From Gnetum montanum (taxonomy: Eukaryota > Streptophyta > Gnetopsida > Gnetales > Gnetaceae): a stretch of DNA of 32,883 nt. Where the stretch lies: NCBI GenBank assembly GCA_015680685.1, contig MNCI01002932.1:567165-600047 (forward strand), read 5' to 3'. The first letter of the stretch is position 1. Each line of letters starts with the position of its first letter. Made by a program: the position numbers and the translations under genes. The notes below the pieces were generated by a model. It worked only from the letters and a program-made list of their open reading frames with translations. It had not been told where the DNA came from and did no database searches. This document shows positions 9,660 through 19,770 of the stretch, piece by piece.

Positions 9660-9832
9660 ATGTACTAGCTTAGGCTCTTTGGATACCCACACAAGAGGGT
9701 AGATGTGACTCATTAAACAAAAGTATCCCATAACAAGGCTACTCCCATACTCGGGACTAGAAGTAGGAATTGAACCCATAATCTCTTAATCAAAAGTTGA
9801 GTGTTTGGACAACTACACTACAACCTTGGGTG
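9660..9832 (-). repeat. tRNA-related SINE-like repeat d (minus strand)
   Basis: On the minus strand an A-box-like TGTAGTGTAGTTGTCC (about 9812-9828) precedes a B box read on the plus strand as GGAATTGAACCC (9766-9777). The orientation is opposite to its neighbour at 9833. Confidence 0.6.
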
Positions 9833-9905
9833 TTAGCTCAAATGGATAGCTCATTATCTCTCTTTGATGAAGACTAAATGACGAATTCAAGTCACATTAA
9901 AAATA
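9833..9905 (+). repeat. tRNA-related SINE-like repeat e
   Basis: TTAGCTCAAATGGATAGCTC (9833-9852) is close to a tRNA A-box region, and GAATTCAAGTC (9883-9893) is a B-box-like element. It abuts repeat d head to head. Confidence 0.55.
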
Positions 9906-10017
9906 TGGTTATTATCTAAATAGTCACATTAAAAAGGGGTATATTAATATGGTTATTACCTAAAATTGAAACAGAAACAAATTTTATAGTCCAACTAGAA
10001 TTTTACAACTTAGCATT

Positions 10018-10190
10018 GTCCACCAAAATTTATGGTTCAATTAAAATTTTATCCACCAAACTTATTGAACCCAGCATTGCCCACCAAAATTTCTGAACCC
10101 AAACCCATATCTGGAAGCCACCAAAATTTTTTAAGTCAGCATTTCCCACCAAAATTTTTTAAGTCAGCATTTCCCACCAAAATCTGTGAA
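10018..10190 (+). repeat. CACCAAAATTT minisatellite, 28-bp unit
   Basis: Two perfect 28-bp copies (10119-10146 and 10147-10174) are preceded and followed by degenerate copies sharing the core CCACCAAAATTT. The array ends about 400 bp upstream of the synthetase start codon. Confidence 0.85.
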
Positions 10191-10225
10191 CCCATGTCAA
10201 TTTCTAAAATTAGAGATTTCAAATC

Positions 10226-10256
10226 AATATATATATATAGATACATATATATATGT
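10226..10256. repeat. (AT)n-rich microsatellite
   Basis: Two short alternating AT runs separated by GATAC. It lies about 330 bp upstream of the start codon and could be mistaken for a TATA box. Confidence 0.6.
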
Positions 10257-10329
10257 TTGCTATGTAAAGCGTGTGTCCGAGGATCATTCTTTGGGTTTCA
10301 CACCCTTTTATGAAAACTTAAATAATGTA

Positions 10330-10579
10330 CTGTTTTTATCAACTTGCTCTGCCGATAAATAACAGCTTGGTAAGAAACTCAAATCCGTAACGAAATAAGC
10401 TATTCAACGCAGGCTCTGTTACATTCGGAAAACACAAGTCATTCGTGCGAAGGATTGGCAGTCATTTGTAAAGCAAGGGCTGCAAGATTGGCAAATGTTA
10501 CCCACCCACAAGGTGCGGCCAACACGAGATCAGACCTGCCAACAAAACCAAAACCAGAACCACCACCACAACAACAACA
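10330..10579 (+). promoter_or_regulatory. Probable promoter and 5' UTR of the synthetase gene
   Basis: The region is less AT-rich than its surroundings and ends in a CCA/CAA-rich leader (about 10541-10579). GATAAATA near 10354 is a weak TATA candidate. An in-frame TAA at 10469-10471 with no later in-frame ATG makes 10580 the first possible start. Its context, ACAATGG, is favourable in plants. An out-of-frame ATG at 10495 in poor context opens a 56-codon reading frame ending at 10663-10665. It overlaps the true start and would be an upstream ORF if transcription begins before it. Confidence 0.45.
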
Positions 10580-13500
10580 ATGGTCTGCATCAGCAAATAC
10601 GCGACTCCATTGTTTCTGATGAGTTGCTCTGCCAATTTCATCATCGCTCCAATCTCATGTCGTAGATTCTTTACGGTTTCTTCAACGAGGACGGCCTGTA
10701 CGAAGGTTCGCGCTCTGGATAGATGGTTTTCTGCTCTTCCCATTTCTTCCAAAAGGAACCGTGGTCGTCACGCTCAAGTCTGTGCTTCCTTTGTCGAGGT
10801 GGGAGGCGTCAAAATTTACAAAGACGGTGAGTTTGGCGTCACTTTTAAGTACTTAATTAGTAGCTTCGTTCATAATCATTATCATCATCATGTTGAGTGA
10901 TTGCTTGAATGATTCATTTTAGTTTTGTTGTTGGAGTAATGCAATGCCGATAAATCTAGCGGCTCTCTCTTTGCAGATGTTGTAAGGGAAGATGACCCTA
11001 CCAACAATGTGCCAGAGTCCATTTTTTCCAAAATAGGATTGCAGCTTCACAGAAAAGAGAGCCATCCCATCGGGATATTGAAGGAGGAGATTTACCGATA
11101 TTTTGATGAGACGTACCAGGGCTTGTTTAAGAAATTCGATGATTTGTGTCCCGTCGTGTCGGTGAAAGCTGTAAGTTGAGCAATCCCGGCTTGTATTCTT
11201 CGATTCGATGACTTTAAAACACAATGATGACCGAAATTTATCCGATTTTTTCGGTACTCACGGAAATTGAATATTGAATGTTAACGGTAATACCTTCACA
11301 CATGTTATTTTTGGGTGCATAAAAGTACAAGACACAGAAGCATGCAAAGACACTAACATCAGCGCCAATTCAGTGAAATTATCCACATTGTTTGCAAATT
11401 TGGTTGATTTGTTCAGTCCTTAATGATATTTCCAAAACTTATAGCGTATCCATTTTTTTCTGTCGAATAGATTCAGTTTCAATTCTTCCAGGCTTTGGCT
11501 TTGACAGTTTTCTATTAATCATATTCAGTACACATCTGAATCTCAAGTCATAATGCCTAGGTTTAATACCTAGGTTTAAGGCTGAGTGTAGCTACTGACA
11601 AGAAGGTTAAGCTTTCATACATTTACCGACCACTAAACAGGTTCTGAGCATTGAGCTTGGTATATTCCATACACATCTGTTGTGAAAATGATTTTTTGTA
11701 TGTGGTAGCCAGCATAAAGGTTTTGGTGTCTGGATGAAGGCAACAACAAATTACCAGACGGTTAAAAAACTCGACAAAAGCAACAACTTTTGTCTGTGCA
11801 TTCGTAGTAATAATTTTCTTCCTTGATCAGGTACTTTCACATGTTCATAAGTTTCTATTAGATGGTTGTGGGACTTTTAATTAGCATTAGTTTTTAAAAA
11901 CGAGCTCCTGATCGTACAAAACAGACTTCTTTTCTTGTATATTTTTGGATCTCTTACATTTGCCAAAATAATGAAATTCAATATGACCCAAAAATACACA
12001 GAAAAGATAAAAATAGAATGAACAGAAATCATGTACTTAACATTTGATTTTTTCCTTGTATTTTGCAGAACTTTGATGATGTTCTTGTACCCCCTGATCA
12101 TGTAAGCAGAAGCTACAACGATACGTACTACATAAATCCCGATACTGTTCTACGTTGCCATACAAGTGCTCATCAGGCAGAATTATTACGTCAGGGTTAC
12201 ACACACTTCCTAGTAACTGGAGATGTTTATCGCAGAGATTCGATAAATGCAACGCATTATCCAGTTTTTCATCAGGTAGTTCTGACCCAAAAAAATCTAA
12301 CCATTCTAGATCTTCTGTGCAGATTTTAACCATTTTTATATTTTATGTGCATGAGAAAGATGGAAGGTTTTCGTGTATACACTCCAACTGAGTTGGAAGC
12401 ATCTGGCACTGATGCTACAATGTATGTATCTATGGAATTGAAGAAGACACTTGAGGGGCTAGCACGACATTTGTTTGGTATTTAAACATGCTCTACATTT
12501 TGGAATTGATCAAACAAATCTTCAAATGCCGACCTAATTTCTTTCAATATATTAACACTGTTCCATTCAGGAAATGTTGAGACACGATGGGTTGATACAT
12601 ATTTTCCATTTACAGATCCATCATATGAGTTAGAAATCAATTTTCAGGTAAAGGTTTTGCAATTAATAGAAATTGTGCTGTTTTTCTTTAAAAAAACTGC
12701 TGTAATATACCAGTTGCTATTGGCCTCACAATAGGTTTTCTTTGGGCTTCTACACTAACCCTTAAAATATACAGATACTTGAATTTTAACTCGTGCTAGT
12801 TTAGATCATCTATGCAGGGAGATTGGCTGGAGGTTTTGGGTTGTGGTGTAACGGAGAAGCAAATACTCGATGACAGTGGAAGACCTGGATGTACTGCTTG
12901 GGCTTTTGGGCTTGGCCTTGAAAGGCTTGCTATGGTTCTTTTTGATATACCCGACATTCGTCTTTTCTGGTCAGTTGACCCACGGTTTACCTCTCAGGTA
13001 ATTAATCAAGTTGAAATTGGTATACTTAATTAAGTTTAAGTGAGTGTGGCATGTATATAATATACTATCAGTATTTCTAATGTGGTTTTCTGTTTAGTGC
13101 TTTCTAGAAGTTTCTATGAATGTTTTCCAACCATTGTTTTGATTGCGTTTGCGTTCTTCACGACAAATTATGAAAATGCTTTGAGGTTTTCTTTCAATGT
13201 ATATGGTGTCAGTGAACACTTATGACACGTTTATAAAAGTCCAAATCTTGGGATGCAGAAATTTATTTTTAAATGCATTTCCCAAATATTGGCAACTCAG
13301 TTTTATGGGAAACACCCTACATTTTCTTGGTGCAAAGGGAATCTTCTCCTGGTCCATCTTTTATTCATCTGGGGAAAATATGTTTAAAAATATAAGCAAA
13401 AACTTAAGGCATTCAAAGCCATACTCCAAAACATTTTGTAACACAGTCTCAGAGTAAAAGAACTTCGATTAGAGGATTTCAAAGTATTTCAGCAATTTTA

Positions 13501-16500
13501 AATTTGAGTGCTCATGTTACGTTTTTTTAGCTAGTTATAATGACATTTTTTTCAAGCTTCCCCTTAATTTCTAGGTTCTATAGCTGCATGAGAGCCCAGG
13601 AACTTTGTAGCCCATGCTGTTGGAATGAATTCAAGTTGTGGTCTGATGTTTGCACACTGGGTCATGATGATGTTGTTTCATTTTTCAGTTTGAGTGTTAG
13701 TACCTTTTAATATGTTGTTGCCTGCTGAATTTTGTCTGTATTTCATTTATATTGTTGCATTCATTGTTTATATTATTTAAATGTTGCATTCTATGTAACT
13801 AAGGATCATCACCCCGAGCCAGAGTGCTTGTCCTGCTAGAGTTGGTAGATGAGCGAAAGTCTAACCCCTTTGAGTGGCTGCACTCAGGCCTTTGACTTAA
13901 GAAACAAGCACCTTCCCATCACTTCAAATGACAGTCCCTGCATTCTATGTAACTGATGTTGGGAAAATGCAATCCTTTTGACAGCGTTTCAATGGAATTT
14001 CAGTCCTGTGTCAATTTGATAAGTGCATTTGTGAACAAATGATGGACTGTTACAAAGCTCAGTAGAAATTTGAAATCTGATATTTTAGTCCATGATTTTC
14101 TGCTTTCTAATTTCTCCTAGATAGTGGAGCTATCAATACAATTTTGATATTTTGTCCATATACTATTGTGGCTACTTAAAAATTCTCAATAGCACCTGGC
14201 AGCGTTCTCCGTAAAAATGTTCATATGTCCACCACAATATCTTACTACATTAATTTTTTAATTTTCAGTTAAGAGGACCTGTTCATGGGTAGGATGCAAA
14301 AAATTGTGGATTCATCTGATTATTTTAAGCACCTATGGTTACATAGTTACAAGGAAGTGGGTACATATGTACATAATCTCTTTATCGTGGAACACAATAG
14401 AAGTGCACTGTGCTTTCAAGAACTGACAGGGACTGCACTTGATCATGTCATTTCACAGGCATTGTGAACTACTGTGAGGGTTTACAATTATGTTACAGTT
14501 TATTAATCAGTTATACTAGTGAAAATTTATTATTTCTTTGGAAATTCCAATAAATTAATGAAGGGTATATTACCTGAAAATTAAACGGGATCCAGAAAAA
14601 GAAAACATCAAAGTAGAATGAAGGAGATTCCATACTTAGTTTGAAAAATAAGATCAGTTCAGGGGATCTGTGATCTGGCAGACTGATTGGGTGATAAAAA
14701 TCAGAGGCAAAATTGGATATCAGAATGGTAAAAATTCAGAAAGATTGAAAAATAGGGGGAAATGATTTTTTTGTTGAATGAATTCAATCTTTAGGTGATA
14801 TCCAACTCTATAGAACATACCCAGAAGATATCTTCTGGTTTTTCTCGACTCTTGAAATTGAGTTTCCAATCCTAAATTAGGTACACCTATGTAATGCTGA
14901 TTTAATGGTTCTTGTTATGAAGTTTTATGCCTGAAGAAGTCCAGAAGTTTTATTTTATTTTAATAGGAAATGGCAAACCCCGGATGTATAATGGCCAGGT
15001 CACAGCAACAAAAGAAGTCCAGAAGATAATAAGCCATCATTTCATATTTATATAATTCATATGTTACTTAAGAGATCCAAATTTATCAGCAATGACACTA
15101 TGAAGTTTGTAATTTCAGGAAATTATTATGATAAAATATTCCAATATCAATTCAAAATTTATTGGTCATATCCCAATGTTGCTTTTAAAGAAAGCAATCA
15201 AGGGAAAGACCACACTACGTAGCCCACATTGGATATATATGTCAGGTATCAGGTCTATAGAAAGATAAGACATCAATCTGGTAAGTCATCGTTAGTTGCA
15301 TGTATACCGTGATGCTCTTCACTAACTTGCTATGTCACAAAGTGATTTCTATTGCTTTGCAGTATTACACAGTGCTAACAAACAGAAGCCACACATTATC
15401 CACAACCACCAAATTGATCACTGTTTCCACGTGCCCAAACAACTACAGCAGCAGAGGAAAAGCATGGAAAACACAATCGTTAGTCATTCGATGCTGCATT
15501 TGTGTTTATGTTGGTTATTAAATTTTAACAATTCATAAGACTCAAAATTAACAAGGAGAATTGGCTGTTAAAATCTTATTTGTATTGTTTTGTCTCCGCT
15601 ATGCTGTCTTTTGTGAAATTTGATTATGCAAAAAACTTAAAATAAAAAATTGGAAAAATCTTTTTAAATTTTCATCACAATAATTTTAAGGGTACGGTTA
15701 TCATGTTTTCTTTTTATTATTGGTTGTAACGTGTAAATTCATGATTGTGTTTATCAATGTTGGTTACTAAGCTCGCTCTATTTGGAAAAAGTTGCATCTC
15801 ATGCTTGACATTGGTACATTTTTCAGATGGCAATTCCTTTTTCAATCCTAGATAACTTTGATGAAACAAGGATAGGTGATGGTTGCTGGATATAGCTTTT
15901 TGAGAGCATTTTTATGTATTGCACTGTAGTTGCTGGTATCTGAAATTAATATTTGACACCCACATATTGACATTTGCTACTCCCAAAATTTTAATAAGAT
16001 TGTCAGCAGCTTGAACATGGATTGGTCGATTGTAATACTAGTAAAATTTGCTACATATTGCTAGCACATGTGATCTTTGATTTGGAAAGATAATACTATT
16101 TTTTAAGGATAGTGAAAGTCTACAGTAATAAGTATGGTGCTTTAAAGGTTACAAAGAGAAAACTTATGGAATGAGGTTCTACTAACAGCACAGTAGAAAC
16201 TAGTAACATTCAAAACTAACATAATGGTGATGATTATATTTCTATTTTTGTAATTTTAAGATTGGATCTTAATCATATTCCTTTTGTTGGTTTCTAAGAT
16301 CCCAAGAAGTGTTTTCTTGTACCGGAAAAGAATAATTATTGTTCCAAAGGAAGCTAATTTTTAATGGATAATCTCTATCAAAATTTTTTTTAACTTATAT
16401 ATCAGATAAACACTCTATACTATCTAAGTTGGAGTAATTGGGGTATCTGATTATGCTTTTCTGGCGATGGCAGTTCTCCAAGGGACAAGTAGGCACCAAG

Positions 16501-17072
16501 TTTAAAGCATTTTCTAAGGTGTTGCATCCGTGTTCTTTTCATCTATGAAATTGTACATATTGCTGTTTGTTATTAGGGAATTTTTTTCATGTTTTATTTA
16601 ACTGCTTTGGACAGTACCCTCCATGCTACAAGGATATCAGCTTTTGGATTAGCAATTCCTTTACTGAAAACAATTTTTGTGAGCTTGTACGTGCTGTTGC
16701 TGGGGATCTTGTAGAAGAGGTGACTTATTGCAATTTAAGTTGCTTCCCTTAGTTCCATGTGAAGCAGTATCACTTTTTAATTCATACGGGATAACTCAAG
16801 TCTGTTATGTCAATATGCTAGCAGGTGACGTTGATAGATCAATTTACAAAGAAAGAAAGGACCAGCCATTGCTATAGAATTACATTTCGTTCCATGGAAC
16901 GCTCTTTAACAGATGATGAAGTCAATCAACTGCAGGTGCGCTAGGAATATAAACAGAAAGTGAAAATCTATTTTATACTTGCAAGAATTCTAAACATTAT
17001 CACCGGATATGTGACTTACAGAGCCATGTTAGAGATAAAGTGGAAAGAAAGTTGAATGTTACTCTCAGATAA
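10580..17072 (+). CDS. Phenylalanine--tRNA ligase, organellar (mitochondrial/chloroplastic type), 10 exons
   Basis: It attaches phenylalanine to tRNA-Phe as a single-chain class II synthetase in mitochondria and/or plastids; plant and human family members are At3g58140 and FARS2. Exons: 10580-10826, 10977-11170, 12069-12275, 12360-12477, 12571-12647, 12818-12997, 16474-16518, 16615-16719, 16825-16935, 17022-17072. All introns are GT-AG and phases join without a frameshift, giving 444 codons, close to the usual plant length of about 430. Residues 1-70 are rich in Ser, Arg and Cys with few acidic residues, fitting an organelle transit peptide. HTSAHQ is at 178-183, the motif 2 region GDVYRRD at 198-204, and motif 3 GLGLERLAM at 312-320. 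The FDX-ACB anticodon-binding domain starts near [11 protein letters not shown] (357) and runs to the C-terminus. No catalytic block is missing, so the gene looks functional. Intron 6 is 3476 bp; the others are 84-898 bp. Dual targeting is inferred from homologues. Confidence 0.95.
13785..13954. mobile_element. 138-bp SINE-like insertion with 16-bp TSD in intron 6
   Basis: TGCATTCTATGTAACT occurs at 13785-13800 and again at 13939-13954, flanking a 138-bp insert (13801-13938). A 16-bp perfect duplication is typical of L1-type target-primed retroposition (family knowledge). The insert contains CTAGAGTTGGTAGATGAGC, close to a tRNA D-arm/A box, and is richer in GC than the intron. An octamer inverted repeat, GTGCTTGT/ACAAGCAC, lies about 25 bp in from each end. 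There is no clear poly(A) tail and no good B box, so assignment to a SINE family is inference. Confidence 0.7.
14934..15025 (-). mobile_element. 64-bp retroposed insertion with 14-bp TSD in intron 6
   Basis: AAGAAGTCCAGAAG occurs at 14934-14947 and 15012-15025 around a 64-bp insert. The insert begins TTTTATTTTATTTTAAT, so on the minus strand it ends in an A-rich tail. A tail plus a long perfect target duplication is the signature of LINE-mediated retroposition. The body (GC-rich, AAATGGCAAACCCCGG...) may be a truncated SINE or transcript end. Confidence 0.7.
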
Positions 17073-17948
17073 AGATGTGAAATACGGCTTTACCGGGGTA
17101 TGTTTTAACAGGTTCTTGTTAAAAGTTGCTATCTTTCTAATGGGCTGAATGTGTTTTATGTCCATTTGCCAATAATCTATAGCTGTTTTTATTTTAAATT
17201 TTTCTTGTGTTCATAAAGAAGTGCCTAATCTTTTCTAAAATTTGGGATTTAATTCATTGCAATTCACTAGCATCCACATAAACTGCCCATGTAAACTATC
17301 GTATGTGATTTTGCAGAAAAGTACATGTATTTATGTTATTGTGCTACCTAGGTTCATGTCTTTAGATGATCTGTTAATATGAAATCTTTCTAGACCTAGG
17401 AATCCATAGAATTGCAAAGATGGCCCTAAAAGATCTCATTGGAAATGTCGCTTTAATGCAAACTTTCTCTGACTGGAAATGTTGAAAAGTGAAAAGAACT
17501 TCATGCTTGAGAGCAAATAGCACGTTTTGGCAAAGGAACCTATTTCTGGGTCTTAACTATGAATATTGTTTATTTTTTTTAAAAAAGAGTGTGTTTGCCT
17601 ATGTAGGTTTAGTTTGTTATAGCTTTCTCACTTGTTGCCACTGTCTATTTTCAGCCACTGCTTTGACACCTTCGCTTACGCCGGATGCATTAATTTAGTA
17701 ATTTATTTCACGATTGAGTTTACTTCAGTTTAAGCTATGCTGTTAACATCCATATATTATTCAATCCTGTGTTTTAACATTTTTTTCAAACTTTTTATGC
17801 TTTGCAGATTTTCCAAGATTGGCAGAGATAGTTTGAATATTATTTGTTCTATTTCTAAGGTTTTGAAGGATATCATATTTAGGTTGGTATCCATTTTTTG
17901 CAAAAAATATACAAAAATAAGTATATTACACTAAGTTATATTTGTACC
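17073..17948 (+). other. 3' UTR and downstream flank of the synthetase gene
   Basis: The 3' UTR starts after the TAA at 17070-17072. I find no canonical AATAAA close downstream, so the cleavage site cannot be placed; plant signals are often degenerate. Short ORFs here show no recognisable product. Confidence 0.4.
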
Positions 17949-18010
17949 AACTCCTAGAAGGCTAATGGACTTTTGTTACCACAAGAAGATTTTTTGAGAT
18001 TCTAGGAGTT
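17949..18010. repeat. Perfect 11-bp inverted repeat
   Basis: AACTCCTAGAA (17949-17959) and TTCTAGGAGTT (18000-18010) are perfect inverted copies separated by 40 bp. This could be the stem of a hairpin or the ends of a tiny foldback element. Confidence 0.6.
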
Positions 18011-18014
18011 TCTA

Positions 18015-18113
18015 TTGTTATGGAAGTCTTCCAACTCTTGATTTGGAAACTACAAGTTATGGGTTTAATTTTAGTGGACAATATTGAGTTATAATGTTTG
18101 GTTCCAACACCCA
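18015..18113 (+). repeat. tRNA-related SINE-like repeat h
   Basis: It resembles the repeat at 26579-26640: CAACTCTTGATTTGGAAA, then ACAAGTTATGGGTTTAATT at the B-box position, then ACAATATTGAGTTAT. It ends with GGTTCCAACACCC, the shared 3' motif of this family. Confidence 0.55.
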
Positions 18114-18268
18114 CTTCCATATCCATTGAAAAACAACTATAAGAAGCATATAATAATTACTTGGTGAAGTGACAATTGGAAGATGGGCCCTTCCAATTTG
18201 TAATTCCAAGGTTGCTAATTCTACTTCTTACTTGTGTTGGATTTTTACATGAAGCCTCAATTGATAAG

Positions 18269-18412
18269 TGTTGAAATAGTCAAATAGTCATGAAAATGTT
18301 AATCTTATTTGTCAAAAGGGCAAAAGGATAAGTATTTCATGTTGAAATAGTCAAATAGTCATGAAAATGTTAATCTTATTTGTCAAAAGGGCAAAAGGAT
18401 AAGTATTTCATG
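18269..18412 (+). repeat. Perfect 71-bp tandem duplication
   Basis: 18269-18339 and 18340-18410 are identical over 71 bp, starting TGTTGAAATAGTC. Each unit also has an internal ATAGTCAAATAGTCA repeat. Perfect identity amid decayed sequence means a recent duplication or an assembly artefact. Confidence 0.9.
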
Positions 18413-18792
18413 ATATGCACAAAAGAAAGAGATTGTATAAAAAATTAAAACCTATGGTTCAATGAAGGAGTTTTTAACACAATTGAAGGAATCTACACAC
18501 AAAGGAGCAACTGATATGAAAAAATGTAGACAAAAGCAATAGGTTAAATAACTATTATGAAAATTCATGGTTGTTGGAAACAAAGATATGATGATATTGA
18601 AGGATTAAAAGGTATATTCTAGTGATGCATGAAGATGTGTGATGAAGCATAAAAAATTCAAAATTTTTGGAATGCATTAATGTTGTTGTGTTAATGTAGT
18701 TGGAACATTTTGGTTATAAATACACATTGTCTAATAATGGAAATCATTAACTTGTAGCTAGTCAATAAGTGTTCATAATGTGTATTTAGTGT
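18413..18792. other. Unassigned, possible old LTR or promoter fragment
   Basis: Holds TATAAATA near 18714 followed by a run that could be a transcript leader, but I cannot define ends. No ORF. Confidence 0.3.
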
Positions 18793-19770
18793 TGATGGAG
18801 CATCGCTTGTCAAGTATATTAGTTAGTAATGATATTGTATATGCTACATCGTAGAAGTGAATGTATCCCCATTGATGTATCTTAGTTGGCTACTACATCA
18901 TAGATGCTAAATTGCATCTATTATATTGTAGTTGCATCAACACAACCTCATCGACACATCCCCATTAATGTAGCCTAAGATGCACCAACGCATGTGCGTT
19001 AATGCAATCTCCTTATTTGCCTTTAAATATGCAAGCATTTGCCATGTATTTACCACCATTTGGTTAGCAGTGTAGCCAAATCTTGTAGTTTTCTTTCATA
19101 ATCTTAGCAAACAATCAATGAATGCACATAGTGTGAATTTGAGTCAATTGTATGACATCTTATTCAAGTGGCATTGTATCTTAACACATTCTATGAACAA
19201 TAATAAGATCAAGATTGATTCATATTTATTGCAACATTTTGACTTAGAATAGATTTACTTTCCATGTACTTAGTTAATATTGACATGTCCATGCATATTA
19301 ATCATTTGGTGAAATGAGCACAACCAGTTTCAAGCATAAACATATATTCACTTGATAATCCCAGCAGCATTATTGCTTGGTTGGCCTAGTAACATAACAC
19401 TTAGTGATGCCAAGAGTGGGTACGTGAGTTTAGGACATGTATAGCAAGCTAGGAATGGACACTCATTGCCCTCAGGCTAACTTAAGATTTATCTTTTCAT
19501 TATTAGTTAGATTAATTAAATAATTAATTTCCATGATTTTATCTAGTTTAGCCATAGTCACACAACATCAATAATCATATGCCTTACCTTGGACTAAACC
19601 ATATGTGAGAAAGCTACCACTAGTTCAAGTGAGAAGATAGCAACCAATGATCAACAATTAACAATCTAGGTACTACACTAGCCCCATCCATAGAATTCAA
19701 CAGATTGCATGCGAATGCTTGTGATTTGTATGGTTGGGCATAGGAGACACTCGCCGCAAGTGGTTATGCA
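18793..19770 (+). mobile_element. LTR of the same superfamily (about 978 bp)
   Basis: The right half aligns with the LTRs at 5601 and 4987. It has an AATAATAAGATCAAGATTG block near 19200, the CTTGG-type hairpin region (19290-19480), and the conserved stem-loop (19586-19596 with 19621-19630). The right end reads TTGGGCATAGG...GGTTATGCA. A TATA-like TTTAAATAT lies at 19022-19030. The left end is less certain; TGATGGAGC at 18793 is the best match to TGATGAG. U3 has a repeated CATCCCCATT-type unit near 18865 and 18957. No attached internal region was recognised, so it may be a solo LTR. Confidence 0.65.

Larger units (their letters stand above)
12998..16473 (+). other. Intron 6 of the synthetase gene (3476 bp)
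   Basis: It begins CAG|GTAATT and ends GATGGCAG|TTC. It separates the catalytic core exon from a 15-codon linker exon. Apart from two small target-duplicated insertions (13801-13938 and 14948-15011) I see nothing in it; the short ORFs inside have no recognisable similarity. It probably grew by retroposition followed by decay. Confidence 0.9.

Noticed and set aside
8631-9905. tRNA genes
   Set aside because: A- and B-box-like motifs are present, but no cloverleaf with acceptor and anticodon stems can be formed. They read as tRNA-derived repeats.
10226-10256. TATA box of the synthetase gene
   Set aside because: It is a simple alternating AT repeat about 330 bp from the start codon. No specific TATA context supports it over the weaker candidate near 10354.
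12037-12333. 98-codon minus-strand ORF opposite exon 3
   Set aside because: It is a shadow of the synthetase exon at 12069-12275, whose plus-strand product is clearly conserved.
13197-13457. 86-codon ORF in intron 6 as an extra exon
   Set aside because: The flanking exons join in phase without it and its translation matches nothing in the synthetase.
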